A stretch of DNA of 64,000 nucleotides from NCBI GenBank assembly GCA_016125095.1, contig WGMK01000016.1, forward strand, positions 1 to 64,000, read 5' to 3'. Shown piece after piece: positions 26,946 through 36,500 of the stretch. The position numbers and the translations under genes were made by a program. Numbering within the stretch: position 1 is the stretch's first letter; the number at the start of each line of letters is the position of its first letter. The stretch is from Candidatus Hydrogenedens sp. (GTDB lineage: Bacteria; Hydrogenedentota; Hydrogenedentia; Hydrogenedentales; JAEUWI01). The notes below the pieces were generated by a model. That model saw only the letters and a program-made list of their open reading frames with translations, had not been told where the DNA came from and ran no database searches.

Positions 26946-26965
26946 CTAGCGTGCCTCCCCCGACA

Positions 26966-27739
26966 TCAGCCCATCGCCTTGATGAGCTGTTCCACCGCGC
27001 CGAAGGAACGGTAGAACATGCCGTCGAGGATTTCGATGTACACGCCCATCGCAAACGCGATGACGATAAGGCCGGTGGCGATGGTGACCGGGAAGCCGAC
27101 CACGAAGAGCTGGATCTGCGGCACCACGCGGCCGAGCAGGCCCATGGTGAGATACGCCAGCAGCATGGCCGTGGCGACCGGCGCCGCCAGCATGATGCCG
27201 TCCACGAAAATGAGGCTCCCCATCGACGCGAGCTTGAAGTACAGGTCCGCATCGGTAGGGATTCCACCGATCGGCACGTGCTCGTAGGTGGCGATAAGCG
27301 CACGGATCATCAGGTGATGCCCCTGGATGACCAGCAGGTACATGACGCCGAGGATGAACAGCAGAAAACCGAAGATGGGAAACTGGGTTTCCATGGCAGG
27401 ATTGAACACGTTCATCATGCCGAAGCCGGTCTGCATGTCCATGATCTGGCCGCCCAGCTGGATGGCCGCGAACACCAGCCCCATGACGAAGCCGACCAGC
27501 AGCCCGATGAGGAATTCCTCCGCGCCGATGACCGCGAAGGGCATCGCCTCGGCGGGAAGCGGCCCGGGCAGTGCGGGCAGCGTCGGCGTGATGATTAGGG
27601 CCGCCAGGCCCGCCAGACCGATCTTCGCAATTGCGGGGAAATTCTGCGAGCCCAACACCGGCGCGGACACCATCAGCCCGCCGAATCGTGCGAAGACCAG
27701 CAGAAAGAGTTTCAGGATTTCGATTTCCGCAATGACCAA
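26966..27739 (-). CDS. fliR: Flagellar export gate protein FliR
   Basis: FliR is the single-copy component of the FliPQR export-gate core. The 257-residue product is very hydrophobic, with the family's RFGGLMVSAPVLGSQNFPAI opening and GLVFAAIQLGGQIMDMQTGF centre. The frame begins with TTG at 27739, 17 bases after fliQ; no better upstream start exists. Homology is clear; the TTG start is inferred. Confidence 0.94.
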   Translation of the reverse strand: MVIAEIEILKLFLLVFARFGGLMVSAPVLGSQNFPAIAKIGLAGLAALIITPTLPALPGPLPAEAMPFAVIGAEEFLIGLLVGFVMGLVFAAIQLGGQIMDMQTGFGMMNVFNPAMETQFPIFGFLLFILGVMYLLVIQGHHLMIRALIATYEHVPIGGIPTDADLYFKLASMGSLIFVDGIMLAAPVATAMLLAYLTMGLLGRVVPQIQLFVVGFPVTIATGLIVIAFAMGVYIEILDGMFYRSFGAVEQLIKAMG

Positions 27740-27756
27740 GCCGGCTTACCCCACGC

Positions 27757-28032
27757 TCATGTGTGCTGGATCATGTCGTTGAATCCCATGAGCAGTTCCT
27801 GGAAATACTCGACCATCAGGTCCGACATCCATGGGAGAAAGAGCACAAACACCACCATCACCGCCACAATCTTCGGCACGAAACTCAGCGTGATTTCCTG
27901 AATCTGCGTGACCGACTGGACGATGCTGATCAACAGGCCGACCACCATGCCCGCGATGAGCATGGGCGCCGACGCCAGCAGGGTGATCAACACCGCCTGC
28001 TGCCCCAAGGCTACAATGTCGTCGACATCCAC
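27757..28032 (-). CDS. fliQ: Flagellar export gate protein FliQ
   Basis: FliQ is the small two-helix subunit of the export gate. I start it at GTG 28032, giving 91 residues (family about 89) beginning VDVDDIVALGQQAV; GGGGAT stands about six bases upstream. The longer frame to 28125 adds a poorly conserved N-terminus and would overlap the predicted promoter. The two helices cover APMLIAGMVVGLLISIVQ and IVAVMVVFVLFLPWM, with the family QEITLSFVPK loop between. fliP, usually just upstream, is absent. Confidence 0.93.
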   Translation of the reverse strand: MDVDDIVALGQQAVLITLLASAPMLIAGMVVGLLISIVQSVTQIQEITLSFVPKIVAVMVVFVLFLPWMSDLMVEYFQELLMGFNDMIQHT

Positions 28033-28096
28033 ACCGTTATCCCCGCGACGGCAATCCTTTCCCACTCCCGGCACAATATACCGGATTGCAGGCTCA

Positions 28097-28125
28097 AGGC
28101 TAACACAACATATGGTCGGAGTCAA
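28097..28125 (-). promoter_or_regulatory. Candidate promoter of the fliQ-flhG operon
   Basis: On the minus strand TTGACT (28120-28125) and TAGCCT (28097-28102) are 17 bases apart. Transcription would begin near 28090, some 58 bases before the fliQ GTG. The -10 box is weak. Confidence 0.35.
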
Positions 28126-28257
28126 TGATTATTGACATTGGGCCATGGCGATGGGGCGCAACGAATTCTTCCCTTCCGGTTGTAGAACCGGCAAACCTGG
28201 CGTATGCTGACTTGTGTGCCGCCCGCAGACTGGTAAAGCAGACGGGAGGCGACCGGC

Positions 28258-28456
28258 TGAGACCCGGAGGGTCGGCGCAAAATAGCCTGGGGCGTAAGCC
28301 CCAGGTGCCGCGGCATCGCTTATCTCCGGTAGCCCTGCAGGGGCGACGCAGAAAGTCTCGCCGTGTTGCGTCGCCCATACAGGGCTCGTTCGAAATTTCG
28401 ACGAATACCCGGGGCTTACGCACCCGGGCTATGCTGCGCCGCGCCTTCGGCGCTGA
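28258..28456. repeat. Palindromic intergenic element, family 1, copy 1
   Basis: About 199 bases made of nested inverted repeats. Outer ends match the pattern TCAGCGCC...GGCGCAACATAGCC in inverted orientation, best preserved at the right end. Inside are the hairpin CCTGGGGC/GCCCCAGG, a large stem AGCCCTG-n4-GGCGACGCA paired with TGCGTCGCC-n5-AGGGCT, and a CCCGGG pair. The same plan and core words recur at 51092-51270. There is no open reading frame of note. Together with 28033-28257, which holds only the small inverted repeat CCGGTT/AACCGG at 28176-28191 and the fliQ promoter, it fills the fliQ-to-DUF2442 gap. Confidence 0.8.
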
Positions 28457-28493
28457 TTGCAGCGGCAGCATCGGGTAAAGCGAATGGAGGAGC

Positions 28494-28763
28494 ATGCCGA
28501 TGAGTTCCGACAGGCTTGGGGTTCCCACTTCGGGAGTTGAGGTGACCAACATCGGCCCCCACGGATTCTGGCTGCTGGTGTCGGATCGCGAGTATTTGCT
28601 GCCGTACGAATCGTACCCCTGGTTTAAGAAGGCTACCATCGAGCAGATACTGGACGTGCGGCTCGAACACGGATGTCACCTGCACTGGCCATCGCTGGAT
28701 GTGGACCTCTCGATCGAAATTCTGGAGCATCCGGAAGCCTTCCCGTTGATCTCCCGCTCCTGA
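28494..28763 (+). CDS. DUF2442 domain protein
   Basis: An 89-residue protein matching the DUF2442 family: VEVTNIGPHGFWLLV, YLLPYESYPWFKKATIEQIL, the LHWPSLDVDLSIE strand and EHPEAFPLIS at the end. Members often sit next to DUF4160 genes, sometimes in toxin-antitoxin-like pairs, and resemble a small NAD-independent fold of unknown role. No DUF4160 partner is present. The start has a strong GGAGG site; a second in-frame ATG lies two codons on. It follows palindromic element copy 1 by 37 bases. Confidence 0.85.
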   Translation: MPMSSDRLGVPTSGVEVTNIGPHGFWLLVSDREYLLPYESYPWFKKATIEQILDVRLEHGCHLHWPSLDVDLSIEILEHPEAFPLISRS

Positions 28764-28864
28764 CGCGGACGACCGCGTCCGGCGCCGTGGGGACCGGGCA
28801 GCGTCGTGCCCCGGCGTGGTATGCTACCGGCTTCAACCGGCCGCCGGCCCAGGATTTCCCGCGC

Positions 28865-29593
28865 ATGACCGATACCTCCACGCCCGCCGAGACCCCTTCG
28901 CGGCAGGACGCCTACAAGATGTTCGACCGGATTGCCCACCGGTACGACCTGCTGAACCGCATGTTGTCGATGGGGACGGACCGGGGCTGGCGCAAGCGGA
29001 TGGCGGCGTACATGCCCGACAAGCCCGACGTGCGGCTGCTCGACCTGGCCACCGGCACGGCGGATGTGATGCTGTTTCTCGAGGGCCGCTGCCCGGCGCT
29101 GAGTTCGGCGGTGGGGCTCGACATGTCCGGCGGCATGCTGGGCTACGGGCGCGAGAAGATCCGGCGGCGCGGGCTTTCGCACAAGCTGCGGCTCATGCGC
29201 GGCGACGGCACCCGCATCGGCGCGGCGGACGACTCCTTCGACGCGGTGACCATCTCCTTCGGCATCCGCAATTTTCTGGACGTGCCCGCGGGCCTGCGCG
29301 AAATGCACCGCGTGCTCCGCAGCGGCGGCCGGGTCCTCATCCTCGAATTCTCGATTCCGGCGAATCCGCTCATCCGTATCCCCTACCTGATGTACTTCCG
29401 CCATGTGCTGCCGGTGGTCGGCGGCATTGTCAGCGGCGACGGCTCGGCCTACCGCTACCTGAACAGGACGGTCGAGACCTTCCCCTACGGCGAGGCCTTC
29501 GCCCGGCTGATGCGCGACGCGGGCTTCGACCGCGTGCAGGCGATTCCCCTCAGCTTCGGCATTGCGACGTTGTATGTGGGCGACAAGGCGTAG
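28865..29593 (+). CDS. ubiE: Demethylmenaquinone / ubiquinone-type C-methyltransferase
   Basis: A 242-residue SAM-dependent methyltransferase of the UbiE/MenG family, which makes the last methylation in quinone synthesis. Family signatures are YKMFDRIAHRYDLLNRMLS at the start, the SAM loop LLDLATGTADV, FDAVTISFGIRNFLDV, and GRVLILEFSIP. The C-terminal GSAYRYLNRTVETFPYGEAF is also diagnostic. Other quinone genes are absent here, so menaquinone versus ubiquinone is undecided (menaquinone is likelier for this lineage). I chose the ATG at 28865; longer frames lack family similarity. Confidence 0.94.
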   Translation: MTDTSTPAETPSRQDAYKMFDRIAHRYDLLNRMLSMGTDRGWRKRMAAYMPDKPDVRLLDLATGTADVMLFLEGRCPALSSAVGLDMSGGMLGYGREKIRRRGLSHKLRLMRGDGTRIGAADDSFDAVTISFGIRNFLDVPAGLREMHRVLRSGGRVLILEFSIPANPLIRIPYLMYFRHVLPVVGGIVSGDGSAYRYLNRTVETFPYGEAFARLMRDAGFDRVQAIPLSFGIATLYVGDKA

Positions 29594-30569
29594 CCTGCTC
29601 GGCATCTGCCTCGCCTCGGGCTTCGGTTTCGCCCCCGAGGCCGCACTCGCGGACGAAACTCCCCAGGCCGCGGTCCCGGTAAAGGTCCTTCCGCTCGGGC
29701 GTCCGGCCTATCGCGCTTCGTACGAATACTCGAGCTTGGCATGGCACGGCGACACGCTGCTATTGATGCCCGAAGACCCGGACTTCCTCTACGCCCTGCC
29801 CCGCGCGGCAGTGGCCGAGGCCATCGCCGCGGAATCCCCCGCCCCGCTGGAACCCGAAGAACTTCCCATCGAGAACCCCGAGGTCTTCCGCGCGGTGCAT
29901 TGCTACGACGGACTCGAGGCGCTGGCAGTGGAGGGCGAGCGCGTCTGGTTTGCCGTCGAGGCGCGCTGCTTCTGCGCCATGCAGGCGTGGGTGGTAGCGG
30001 GACGCATTGAGCCGGAGCCCCGGCGCATCGTGCTGGACCCCGGCAGCCTGACCGAGATTCCGCTGACACATCAGGCCTGTTATTTCTCCGTCGAATCCGC
30101 GCTGATCCACCACGACCGCCTGCTGCTGCTCGAGGAATCGAACGGTGCAAACCTGGTCCCGGCCGCGCATGCGGCGGTGCTGCCGCTGACAGGCGGCGCG
30201 CCGGGTGCGCTGCCGATGCCGTCCATCGAATACCGCGTGACGGATGCCACCGCGCCAGACCCGTCGAATCGCTTCTGGGTGACGAACTACCTCTGGCCCC
30301 AGGAATACGGCGTGCTCGACCCGGCGGTGGACGCCTTTCAGTCCGGCGCGACGGAACCCATCGCGCCGGGCGAACCGGTCGAGCGGCTGCTGGAGTTGGA
30401 GATTCAGGACGACCGTATCGTCTCCTCCGGCGCGGCGCCCATCGTGCTCGAACCGCTGCCCGGCGAGCCCCGCAATTGGGAAGGCCTCGTCCGCTGGAAC
30501 GACGACGGGTTTCTACTGATTACCGACGCCTACCCCGAGACCATCCTCGGCTACGTGGCGCGTCCCTGA
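29574..30569 (+). CDS. Secreted protein of unknown function, weakly phytase-like-esterase in character
   Basis: The 331-residue product has a twin-arginine-flavoured signal peptide (ATRRSLLGICLASGFGF, cleavage after ALA). The rest is a beta-rich domain with DGLEALAVEGERVWFAVEA, SNGANLVPA and RNWEGLVRWNDDGFLLITD. This pattern recalls esterase-like phytase propellers (PF13449-type), but I would not assign an activity. The ATG at 29574 lies within the last 20 bases of ubiE in another frame; a TTG at 29562 is an alternative start. It lies between ubiE and thiH and may be co-transcribed with them. Confidence 0.7.
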   Translation: MWATRRSLLGICLASGFGFAPEAALADETPQAAVPVKVLPLGRPAYRASYEYSSLAWHGDTLLLMPEDPDFLYALPRAAVAEAIAAESPAPLEPEELPIENPEVFRAVHCYDGLEALAVEGERVWFAVEARCFCAMQAWVVAGRIEPEPRRIVLDPGSLTEIPLTHQACYFSVESALIHHDRLLLLEESNGANLVPAAHAAVLPLTGGAPGALPMPSIEYRVTDATAPDPSNRFWVTNYLWPQEYGVLDPAVDAFQSGATEPIAPGEPVERLLELEIQDDRIVSSGAAPIVLEPLPGEPRNWEGLVRWNDDGFLLITDAYPETILGYVARP

Positions 30570-30637
30570 ATTTCCTGCGGAAAGATTCCGCAGCCCCGCG
30601 GCGTTGCGCTAGAATGGAGGCTTCTGGATACCCGCCC

Positions 30638-31795
30638 ATGACCGATTTCGCCCACACCCTGAATGCATGGCCCGCCGAGCGCATCGCCGACGGACTGGCC
30701 GCCGCGCGTCCCGCCGACGTGGAGGCGGCGCTGTCGGCGCAGGAACGCGGACCGCGCGAACTGCTGGCGCTGTTGTCCCCGGCGGCGCGCGCCTATCTCG
30801 AGCCGATGGCGGCCGAGGCCCAGCGCCTGACGCGCTGGCACTTCGGGCGCACGATTTCACTCTATGCCCCGCTCTACATTTCGAACCTGTGCGCGGCAGA
30901 TTGCGTGTATTGCGGATTCGCCGCGCGGTCGATGAACCGCGAGAAGCGCGTCACCTTGAATCCCGCGCAGATCGAAATGGAGTGCGCGGCGCTCGCGGCG
31001 CACGGCTTCGAGAGCGTGCTGCTGCTGACGGGCGAAGCGCCGAAGACCGTGACGGTGGGCTACATCGCGCAGGCGGTCTCGCTGGCGCGGCGGCATTTCG
31101 CGAGCGTGAGCGCGGAGATCTACGCCATCGACGAGGCCGAATACCGCCAGCTGGTGGCCGAGGGCCTCGAGGGCGTGACGCTCTACATGGAAACCTACCA
31201 CCGGCCGACCTATGCCGAGGTGCACCTGCTGGGCGGCAAGGCGGACTACGACTACCGGCTGGGCGCGATGGAGCGGGCCGGCGCGGCGGGCGCGCGCAAG
31301 CTGAACATCGGCGCGCTGCTGGGGCTGTTCGAGCCCCGGGCCGACGCCTTCTGGACGGCCCTGCACGGGCGGCACCTGCAGCGCGTGTGTTGGCGCTCGG
31401 CGCTGGGCATCTCGTTCCCGCGACTGCTGCACACGCCCGAGCGCTTCGACGTGCGCTACAAGGTGACCGACGCCGACCTGGTGCAAATCATGCTGGCGAT
31501 GCGGCTGTTTCTGCCCGAGTCCGGATTCAACCTGTCCACCCGCGAGGCGCCCGCGCTGCGTGATCGGCTGATTCCGCTGGGGGTGACCCACATGTCTGCG
31601 GGCTCGAGCACGCAGCCCGGCGGCTACGCCACCTATCGGCGCGGCGAGGCCGATGAACGCACCAACTTCCGCGAGGTGCTCGAACAGTTCGCCATCGACG
31701 ATCAGCGCCCCGTGAACGAAGTCGTCGCCGCTATCCGGCGCGCGGGCTACGACCCCGTGTGGAAGGACTACGATCACGCCTTCGACCGGGCGTGA
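30638..31795 (+). CDS. thiH: 2-iminoacetate synthase (tyrosine lyase)
   Basis: ThiH is a radical-SAM enzyme that cleaves tyrosine to dehydroglycine (2-iminoacetate) and p-cresol for the thiamine thiazole ring, mainly in anaerobes or facultative organisms. The [4Fe-4S] motif is CAADCVYCGF (C-x3-C-x2-C), preceded by SLYAPLYISN as in E. coli ThiH. LLLTGEAPK, YMETYHRPTYAEVHLLGGK and STQPGGYATY also match, and the C-terminus holds the VWKDYDHAF motif. About 385 residues from the ATG at 30638; an ATG at 30614 would place GGAGG inside the gene. No other thiazole genes are near. Confidence 0.93.
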   Translation: MTDFAHTLNAWPAERIADGLAAARPADVEAALSAQERGPRELLALLSPAARAYLEPMAAEAQRLTRWHFGRTISLYAPLYISNLCAADCVYCGFAARSMNREKRVTLNPAQIEMECAALAAHGFESVLLLTGEAPKTVTVGYIAQAVSLARRHFASVSAEIYAIDEAEYRQLVAEGLEGVTLYMETYHRPTYAEVHLLGGKADYDYRLGAMERAGAAGARKLNIGALLGLFEPRADAFWTALHGRHLQRVCWRSALGISFPRLLHTPERFDVRYKVTDADLVQIMLAMRLFLPESGFNLSTREAPALRDRLIPLGVTHMSAGSSTQPGGYATYRRGEADERTNFREVLEQFAIDDQRPVNEVVAAIRRAGYDPVWKDYDHAFDRA

Positions 31796-31859
31796 TGCCG
31801 GGCGGGGGCCGCGCATGATACCCTTGGCCCGGTCATCTTGGGGCGGGAATGCGAAGCTG

Positions 31860-33404
31860 ATGCAACGGACCGGGCGATATTTCTTTTATGTTTCCATCGC
31901 GGCGCTGTGGCTTGCGGTGGGCGCGCTGGGGCTGGAATTCGGCGAGCGCGCCCGCGCCTACCTGGCCGAGCATGCCTATGCCGGGTACTTCGAGGAACAG
32001 AACAGCAAGGTCTACCGCATGGTGCCGGCGGACGAACTGCAGGCCGCCGAAAACCAGTTCGCCCTGCCCGACGCCCCCGCGTCCGCCCCGGCACCGGCTT
32101 CTCCGGCCGAGCATCCGGGCTGCCCCTCCGATGCCGAGGCCGCCACGGATCGCGAGGCCTTCGCCGCGCAGGGCGAAGAGCAGCGTGAAGTCATCGCCAC
32201 AATGCAGGGCGAGTTGTATGTCGATTTTGACGAAAGCCGGGTACCCACGCGCGTCTGGGGAGATCCCTTGCTGGTGCGCAAACATCGCGAGCGCTGCCCG
32301 CACATCGACATCAGCCCCATGTTTCCCGAACTGGGCGATGCCATCGCGGCGATGAAACCCGGCGAATCGGCCGGCCCGTTCCGCTACGACCTCAATGAGG
32401 GGATGTACCGCCTGCCGCTGCAAGGCACGGCCCGCCGCGACGCCGACGGCACCTATCACGCGGAGATCCGCAATGTCGCGCCGCGCATCGAACCCACCGA
32501 ACCGACCGGCCCCGACGCCGCCTACGACATCATCAATATCCGCTACAAGCGGAACTGGTGCCCCGAGAATCCCTTTGCCTGCTACAACAATTACGGCTTC
32601 CGCGACGAGGATGTCGTGCTGCCGAAGCCCGAGGGGCTGTACCGCGTGGTGTGCATCGGCGGGTCTACCACCGAGGAAGGCAACAACGACGCCGACACTT
32701 ATCCGAACATCATGGAGCGCAAGCTGCAGGCGGCGCTGGGGAAGGACCGCATCGAGGTGATCAATGCCGGCATCTGCGGCATCGATTCCTATTTCGAATT
32801 GCGCCGCATGGAGGATTACCTCGAACTCCAACCCGACCTGATCGTGTATTACAACGGCATCAACGACTTTACGCACGCGCACATCGGCGATTGGCTGAGC
32901 GAACAGCGCGAACAGGCCGCGTGGATACGGAAGTCGAAGCTGCTCACGCGCCTGCTCAACCGGCAGCTGCTGCCGCCAGAAGCCGCGCTGCGCGACGCCA
33001 TGTGGAAAACGACCTTCCTGAACCTGCGGGCCATGGCCTACCGCGCGCAGGAATGCGGCGTCGAGTTCGCCGTGTGCAGCTTTGCCGTGCCGAATCCCGA
33101 ACTGCTTTCTTACCGAGACTGGAATTTCCTCGACCTCAACCTGCGCGAGGTCTGGCATGGCGAGGACCTGACCTACCGCACCTTCACGCGCGTGGCCGCC
33201 CTGCACAACGAACTCGTCCGCCGCCTGTGCAGCGAGAACAATCTCGACTACATTCCCGTGGCCGAAAACCTCGACGCCGGTCTGGAGCATTTCTTCGACA
33301 CTTGCCACATGACCCCCCTTGGGCTGGAGCTGAAAACCAACATCATCGGCGCCTACGTGGAGCAGATCGCGCGCAAGAACATCGGAGTCTCGGCGGGGCG
33401 TTAG
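31860..33404 (+). CDS. Membrane-anchored SGNH/GDSL-type hydrolase
   Basis: A 514-residue protein with one N-terminal signal anchor (YFFYVSIAALWLAVGALGL), an Ala/Pro-rich linker, and a C-terminal SGNH hydrolase domain. Block I is VVCIGGSTTEEGNN (catalytic Ser), block III is LIVYYNGINDF with the Asn, and block V is DTCHMTPLG with the Asp and His. The family includes esterases and O-acetyl-hydrolases acting on envelope polymers. The domain faces the outside by topology. An ATG at 31815 in frame would add 15 residues before the anchor. The substrate is unknown; the adjoining giant protein D may or may not be functionally linked. Confidence 0.85.
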   Translation: MQRTGRYFFYVSIAALWLAVGALGLEFGERARAYLAEHAYAGYFEEQNSKVYRMVPADELQAAENQFALPDAPASAPAPASPAEHPGCPSDAEAATDREAFAAQGEEQREVIATMQGELYVDFDESRVPTRVWGDPLLVRKHRERCPHIDISPMFPELGDAIAAMKPGESAGPFRYDLNEGMYRLPLQGTARRDADGTYHAEIRNVAPRIEPTEPTGPDAAYDIINIRYKRNWCPENPFACYNNYGFRDEDVVLPKPEGLYRVVCIGGSTTEEGNNDADTYPNIMERKLQAALGKDRIEVINAGICGIDSYFELRRMEDYLELQPDLIVYYNGINDFTHAHIGDWLSEQREQAAWIRKSKLLTRLLNRQLLPPEAALRDAMWKTTFLNLRAMAYRAQECGVEFAVCSFAVPNPELLSYRDWNFLDLNLREVWHGEDLTYRTFTRVAALHNELVRRLCSENNLDYIPVAENLDAGLEHFFDTCHMTPLGLELKTNIIGAYVEQIARKNIGVSAGR

Positions 33405-33407
33405 CCC

Positions 33408-33436
33408 TTGCCATATTTCGGAGTCGCGCCTATACT
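33408..33436 (+). promoter_or_regulatory. Sigma-70 promoter of protein D
   Basis: TTGCCA (33408-33413) and TATACT (33431-33436) are separated by exactly 17 bases, only three bases after the SGNH gene stops. Transcription would start near 33443, leaving a 66-base leader. Confidence 0.65.
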
Positions 33437-33508
33437 GCCAATACCTCGGTCGAGTGTAAGCAGAGGTCTCTCGGCCGGAACAGCAAGAAGCTCCGGAGGG
33501 GTCTCGCC

Positions 33509-36500
33509 ATGAGCCGGTGTGTCATTCTGTCGCTGCTCGTCGTGCTGCTGCTTGCAGCAATACCCTCGGCCGCCGCGTTCCAGCAAGGAGCCAAGGCAGA
33601 CGGTGAAGGGCAAGCCGAAGGCGAGGGCGCTTGTCTCCTGAGCGTCGGCGATCTCTCGGATGTCTCCGCCGCAGAAGGCTCCCGGGTCGAGATCGGCGCC
33701 TCGGTACCGGATAGCTGCGGGTCCGTCTTTTACGAATGGACCTTCAGCAGTACTCCGATTTCTTCCAGCGCGACATTGGTGATTGATCCCGTAGCGCCGG
33801 AGGACGCAGGGTTTTATCAACTCTGCGTTACGGACGATTTAGATACGCAATGCGTAAGCTTCACCCTCACGGTAACGGCGCCCGTGGTCGACTCCCCGCT
33901 CGGCTGGTTTGTCGACAATGCCACCGCGGGCGCGCCCTTCCCGCCGTCGGCTACAAGTGCGGTCTTCCCTTCGACCACGTTGTACAGCCTGATGAATCTC
34001 GGCGCTGCGGGCAGCGCTGCTATCGCCTATTACAACGCCGAGGGCATGCAACTCGGGCCGGTTGGCAATGACGCCGCATTCGAATTGGACGTCCTGGAGA
34101 CCGCTTACTTCCGGCCCGTGCAGAACGACCCCGATTCCTCCGGCGGCATCGAGAATGCTGTCGGGCTGCTGGTTCCTGATCGCCCGCGCGACGTGGATAC
34201 CAAGACCAACGGAGCGGCGGAGCTGTCGATCGTAGAGGAACCGGGGAACACCCCGGACATCGCCGCAGTCCGGCTGAATGGCTGGGGCTCGACGCTGAGT
34301 GCCGAGGTGCCGGCGGACCAGCAGAAGCCCGCAGTGATCCCCTACTTCGCCGATGGCGCGCCGGCGGGCTCGGGTTTCACCAACAACACCACCGGCGGCG
34401 TTGCGCTCGTTTATCTGACCAATCGGACGGATGACGCTATCGAGTGCACTTTTCGGTACTACAGCCTCGACGGCACGGACCGCACGCCCGGCGCCCCGGA
34501 CGACACGATGCAGGTGCCGCCGCGGTCGACGATCTCCTACCGGCCCGCCACCGACGACCTCGCCAGTATCGAGAACAATTTCACCGGCCTGGAGGGGTTC
34601 GCCGGAAACTTGGTGCCCGATATGGTGGGAGACACGAGCGGCAGCATGGTCATCGACTGGACGGGTTCTGAGGGCGATATCGCGGTCAACCTGATTCAAC
34701 TCTTTTCGCCGACCGGGAACGGCACGCGCTTCGACGTGGCCTCGCTGCCGCCCGCACCCAGCTCCGATCTGCTCGTCGCGCCGTGGTTTGAAGACACGGC
34801 GCCCGCGACCGGAGGCAATGGCCTTGCCGGAGCGCAAACCGGCGGCGTCACCACCGCCTTCGCACTCCATAATCCCAACGGAGAGAGCGTGCAGATCGAT
34901 CTCCTGTACCGATCTCCCTTTGGCGTGGATGTCTCCGACGAGACCTCGGTGCTGACGCTCAATGCCCACGAGACGCGGATATGGCGACCGCGGGTAACCG
35001 ATGCCGGGCTCGATTCCGGTACGGCTCCGCGTTCGCAGAGCAGCGCGACGGGCAGCCTGTACTTGTCCGCCTCCCAACCACTGGCGGGCTACGTGTTCGA
35101 GGCATTCACCAATGGCTCGAACTACGTGCTTGCGGGCACGGCCATGCAGTCCTATGCGGTCCCGCGCACTTCGCTGGCCGCACCGGCAATCGTGGACAAC
35201 CGGAATGCCTGGCCCGGAGACGGCGCTTCGCAGACCATCGTGCGGGTGACCAATACGAGCGCCGTCAGCACCAGCGTCTCGGTGCTTTACCTGAACGTCG
35301 ACGGCACGGATGTCACGCCGGAGAGGAACGCCTTCCCGCTCGAAGCCTTCGAATCGCGGAGCTGGCGCGTCGGATCGGCAACGTCCCCCCTCTTCGATAG
35401 CGGGTGCCTGTTTCCGAGGCCGGTGACCGCGGGCCATGCAAGCGCGGTATTCAGCGTGGAGAGCGGCTCGATTGCGGGCGAGGTCTTGGTCGCGACGGGC
35501 GCAAGCGGCTGGGGTGCCTATGCCATGCCGACGACTGATGTGCCCTTGTCCGGCACCGAGATTACCGAGGGCGAGTGTCCGGTGTTCGACGCGGATCCGC
35601 CCGTCATCACCTTGGAGGGGGCGAATCCGGAGGTCATCGATTGCGGCGGTCCGTATACCGAGCCGGGCGTGTCGGCCACGGATGCTGTCGACGGACCGGT
35701 GACCGTCGAGAGCGACGCGGACAGTTCGATCGATTTGAACACGCCCGGATTCTACGCCGTCGAGTACCGCGCGGAGGACGCAGCCGGAAACGAAGCGATC
35801 GCAATCCGGGACGTGTTCGTGCGGGACGATTGCATCACGTTGGAAGGCGAAGGCGACGGTGCCGTCGACGGCGAGGGTGGGCCCGAAGGCGAAGGAACGC
35901 CGGATGGAGAAGTCGTTCCGGATACGCGGAACGCCTTGTATGTGTCGCCCCTGGGTAGCGATTCGACGGGTACCGGTACGGCGGGTTCGCCCTGGCGCAG
36001 CCTGGCGTTTGCCCTCGGGCGCGCGAAAGCAGCCGCGTCGAGCGAATTCCGCGTGGTGGTGTATGCCCTGCCCGGAACCTATGATGAGATCCTGCGCGTG
36101 CCTGCCTATGTAACCCTGCGCGGCGCCGGCACGGAAGACCCGTCGGCCAGCATCATCCAGCCGGATGCAGATGCCCTGCTGGCCGTGGCGGTGGCTGTCG
36201 ATCTCGCGGAGGGAGCGCGGCTGGAGGACTTGGAAATCCGCCTCCCCATCGACGCGCCCCCGAGCCGCACGCTGCTTCGCATCAATAACGTGAACGCGGC
36301 GATACGGCGCGTGCTACTCAACGGCAATCTCGCGCCCCAGGCCATCGGCGTTCAGATTCTCGGCAAGGGATCTTCGGAGACCAGTTTCGAAGACAGCGTG
36401 ATCAAGCTCGTCTACAACGGGCTGCGCGCTATCGACACCGCTGCCTCGTTCACACGGAACACGTTCCAGAGTATCGAGGATACGGCCGTCACCGTGTACC

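Noticed and set aside
28100..28639. A 179-codon minus-strand frame over palindromic element 1
   Set aside because: It runs through hairpin arms and into the opposite strand of DUF2442, and has no ribosome site.
32558..33508. Protein D extended upstream to 32558
   Set aside because: This stretch is the SGNH gene read in another frame. The ATG at 33509 has a promoter, GGAGGG and a signal peptide.
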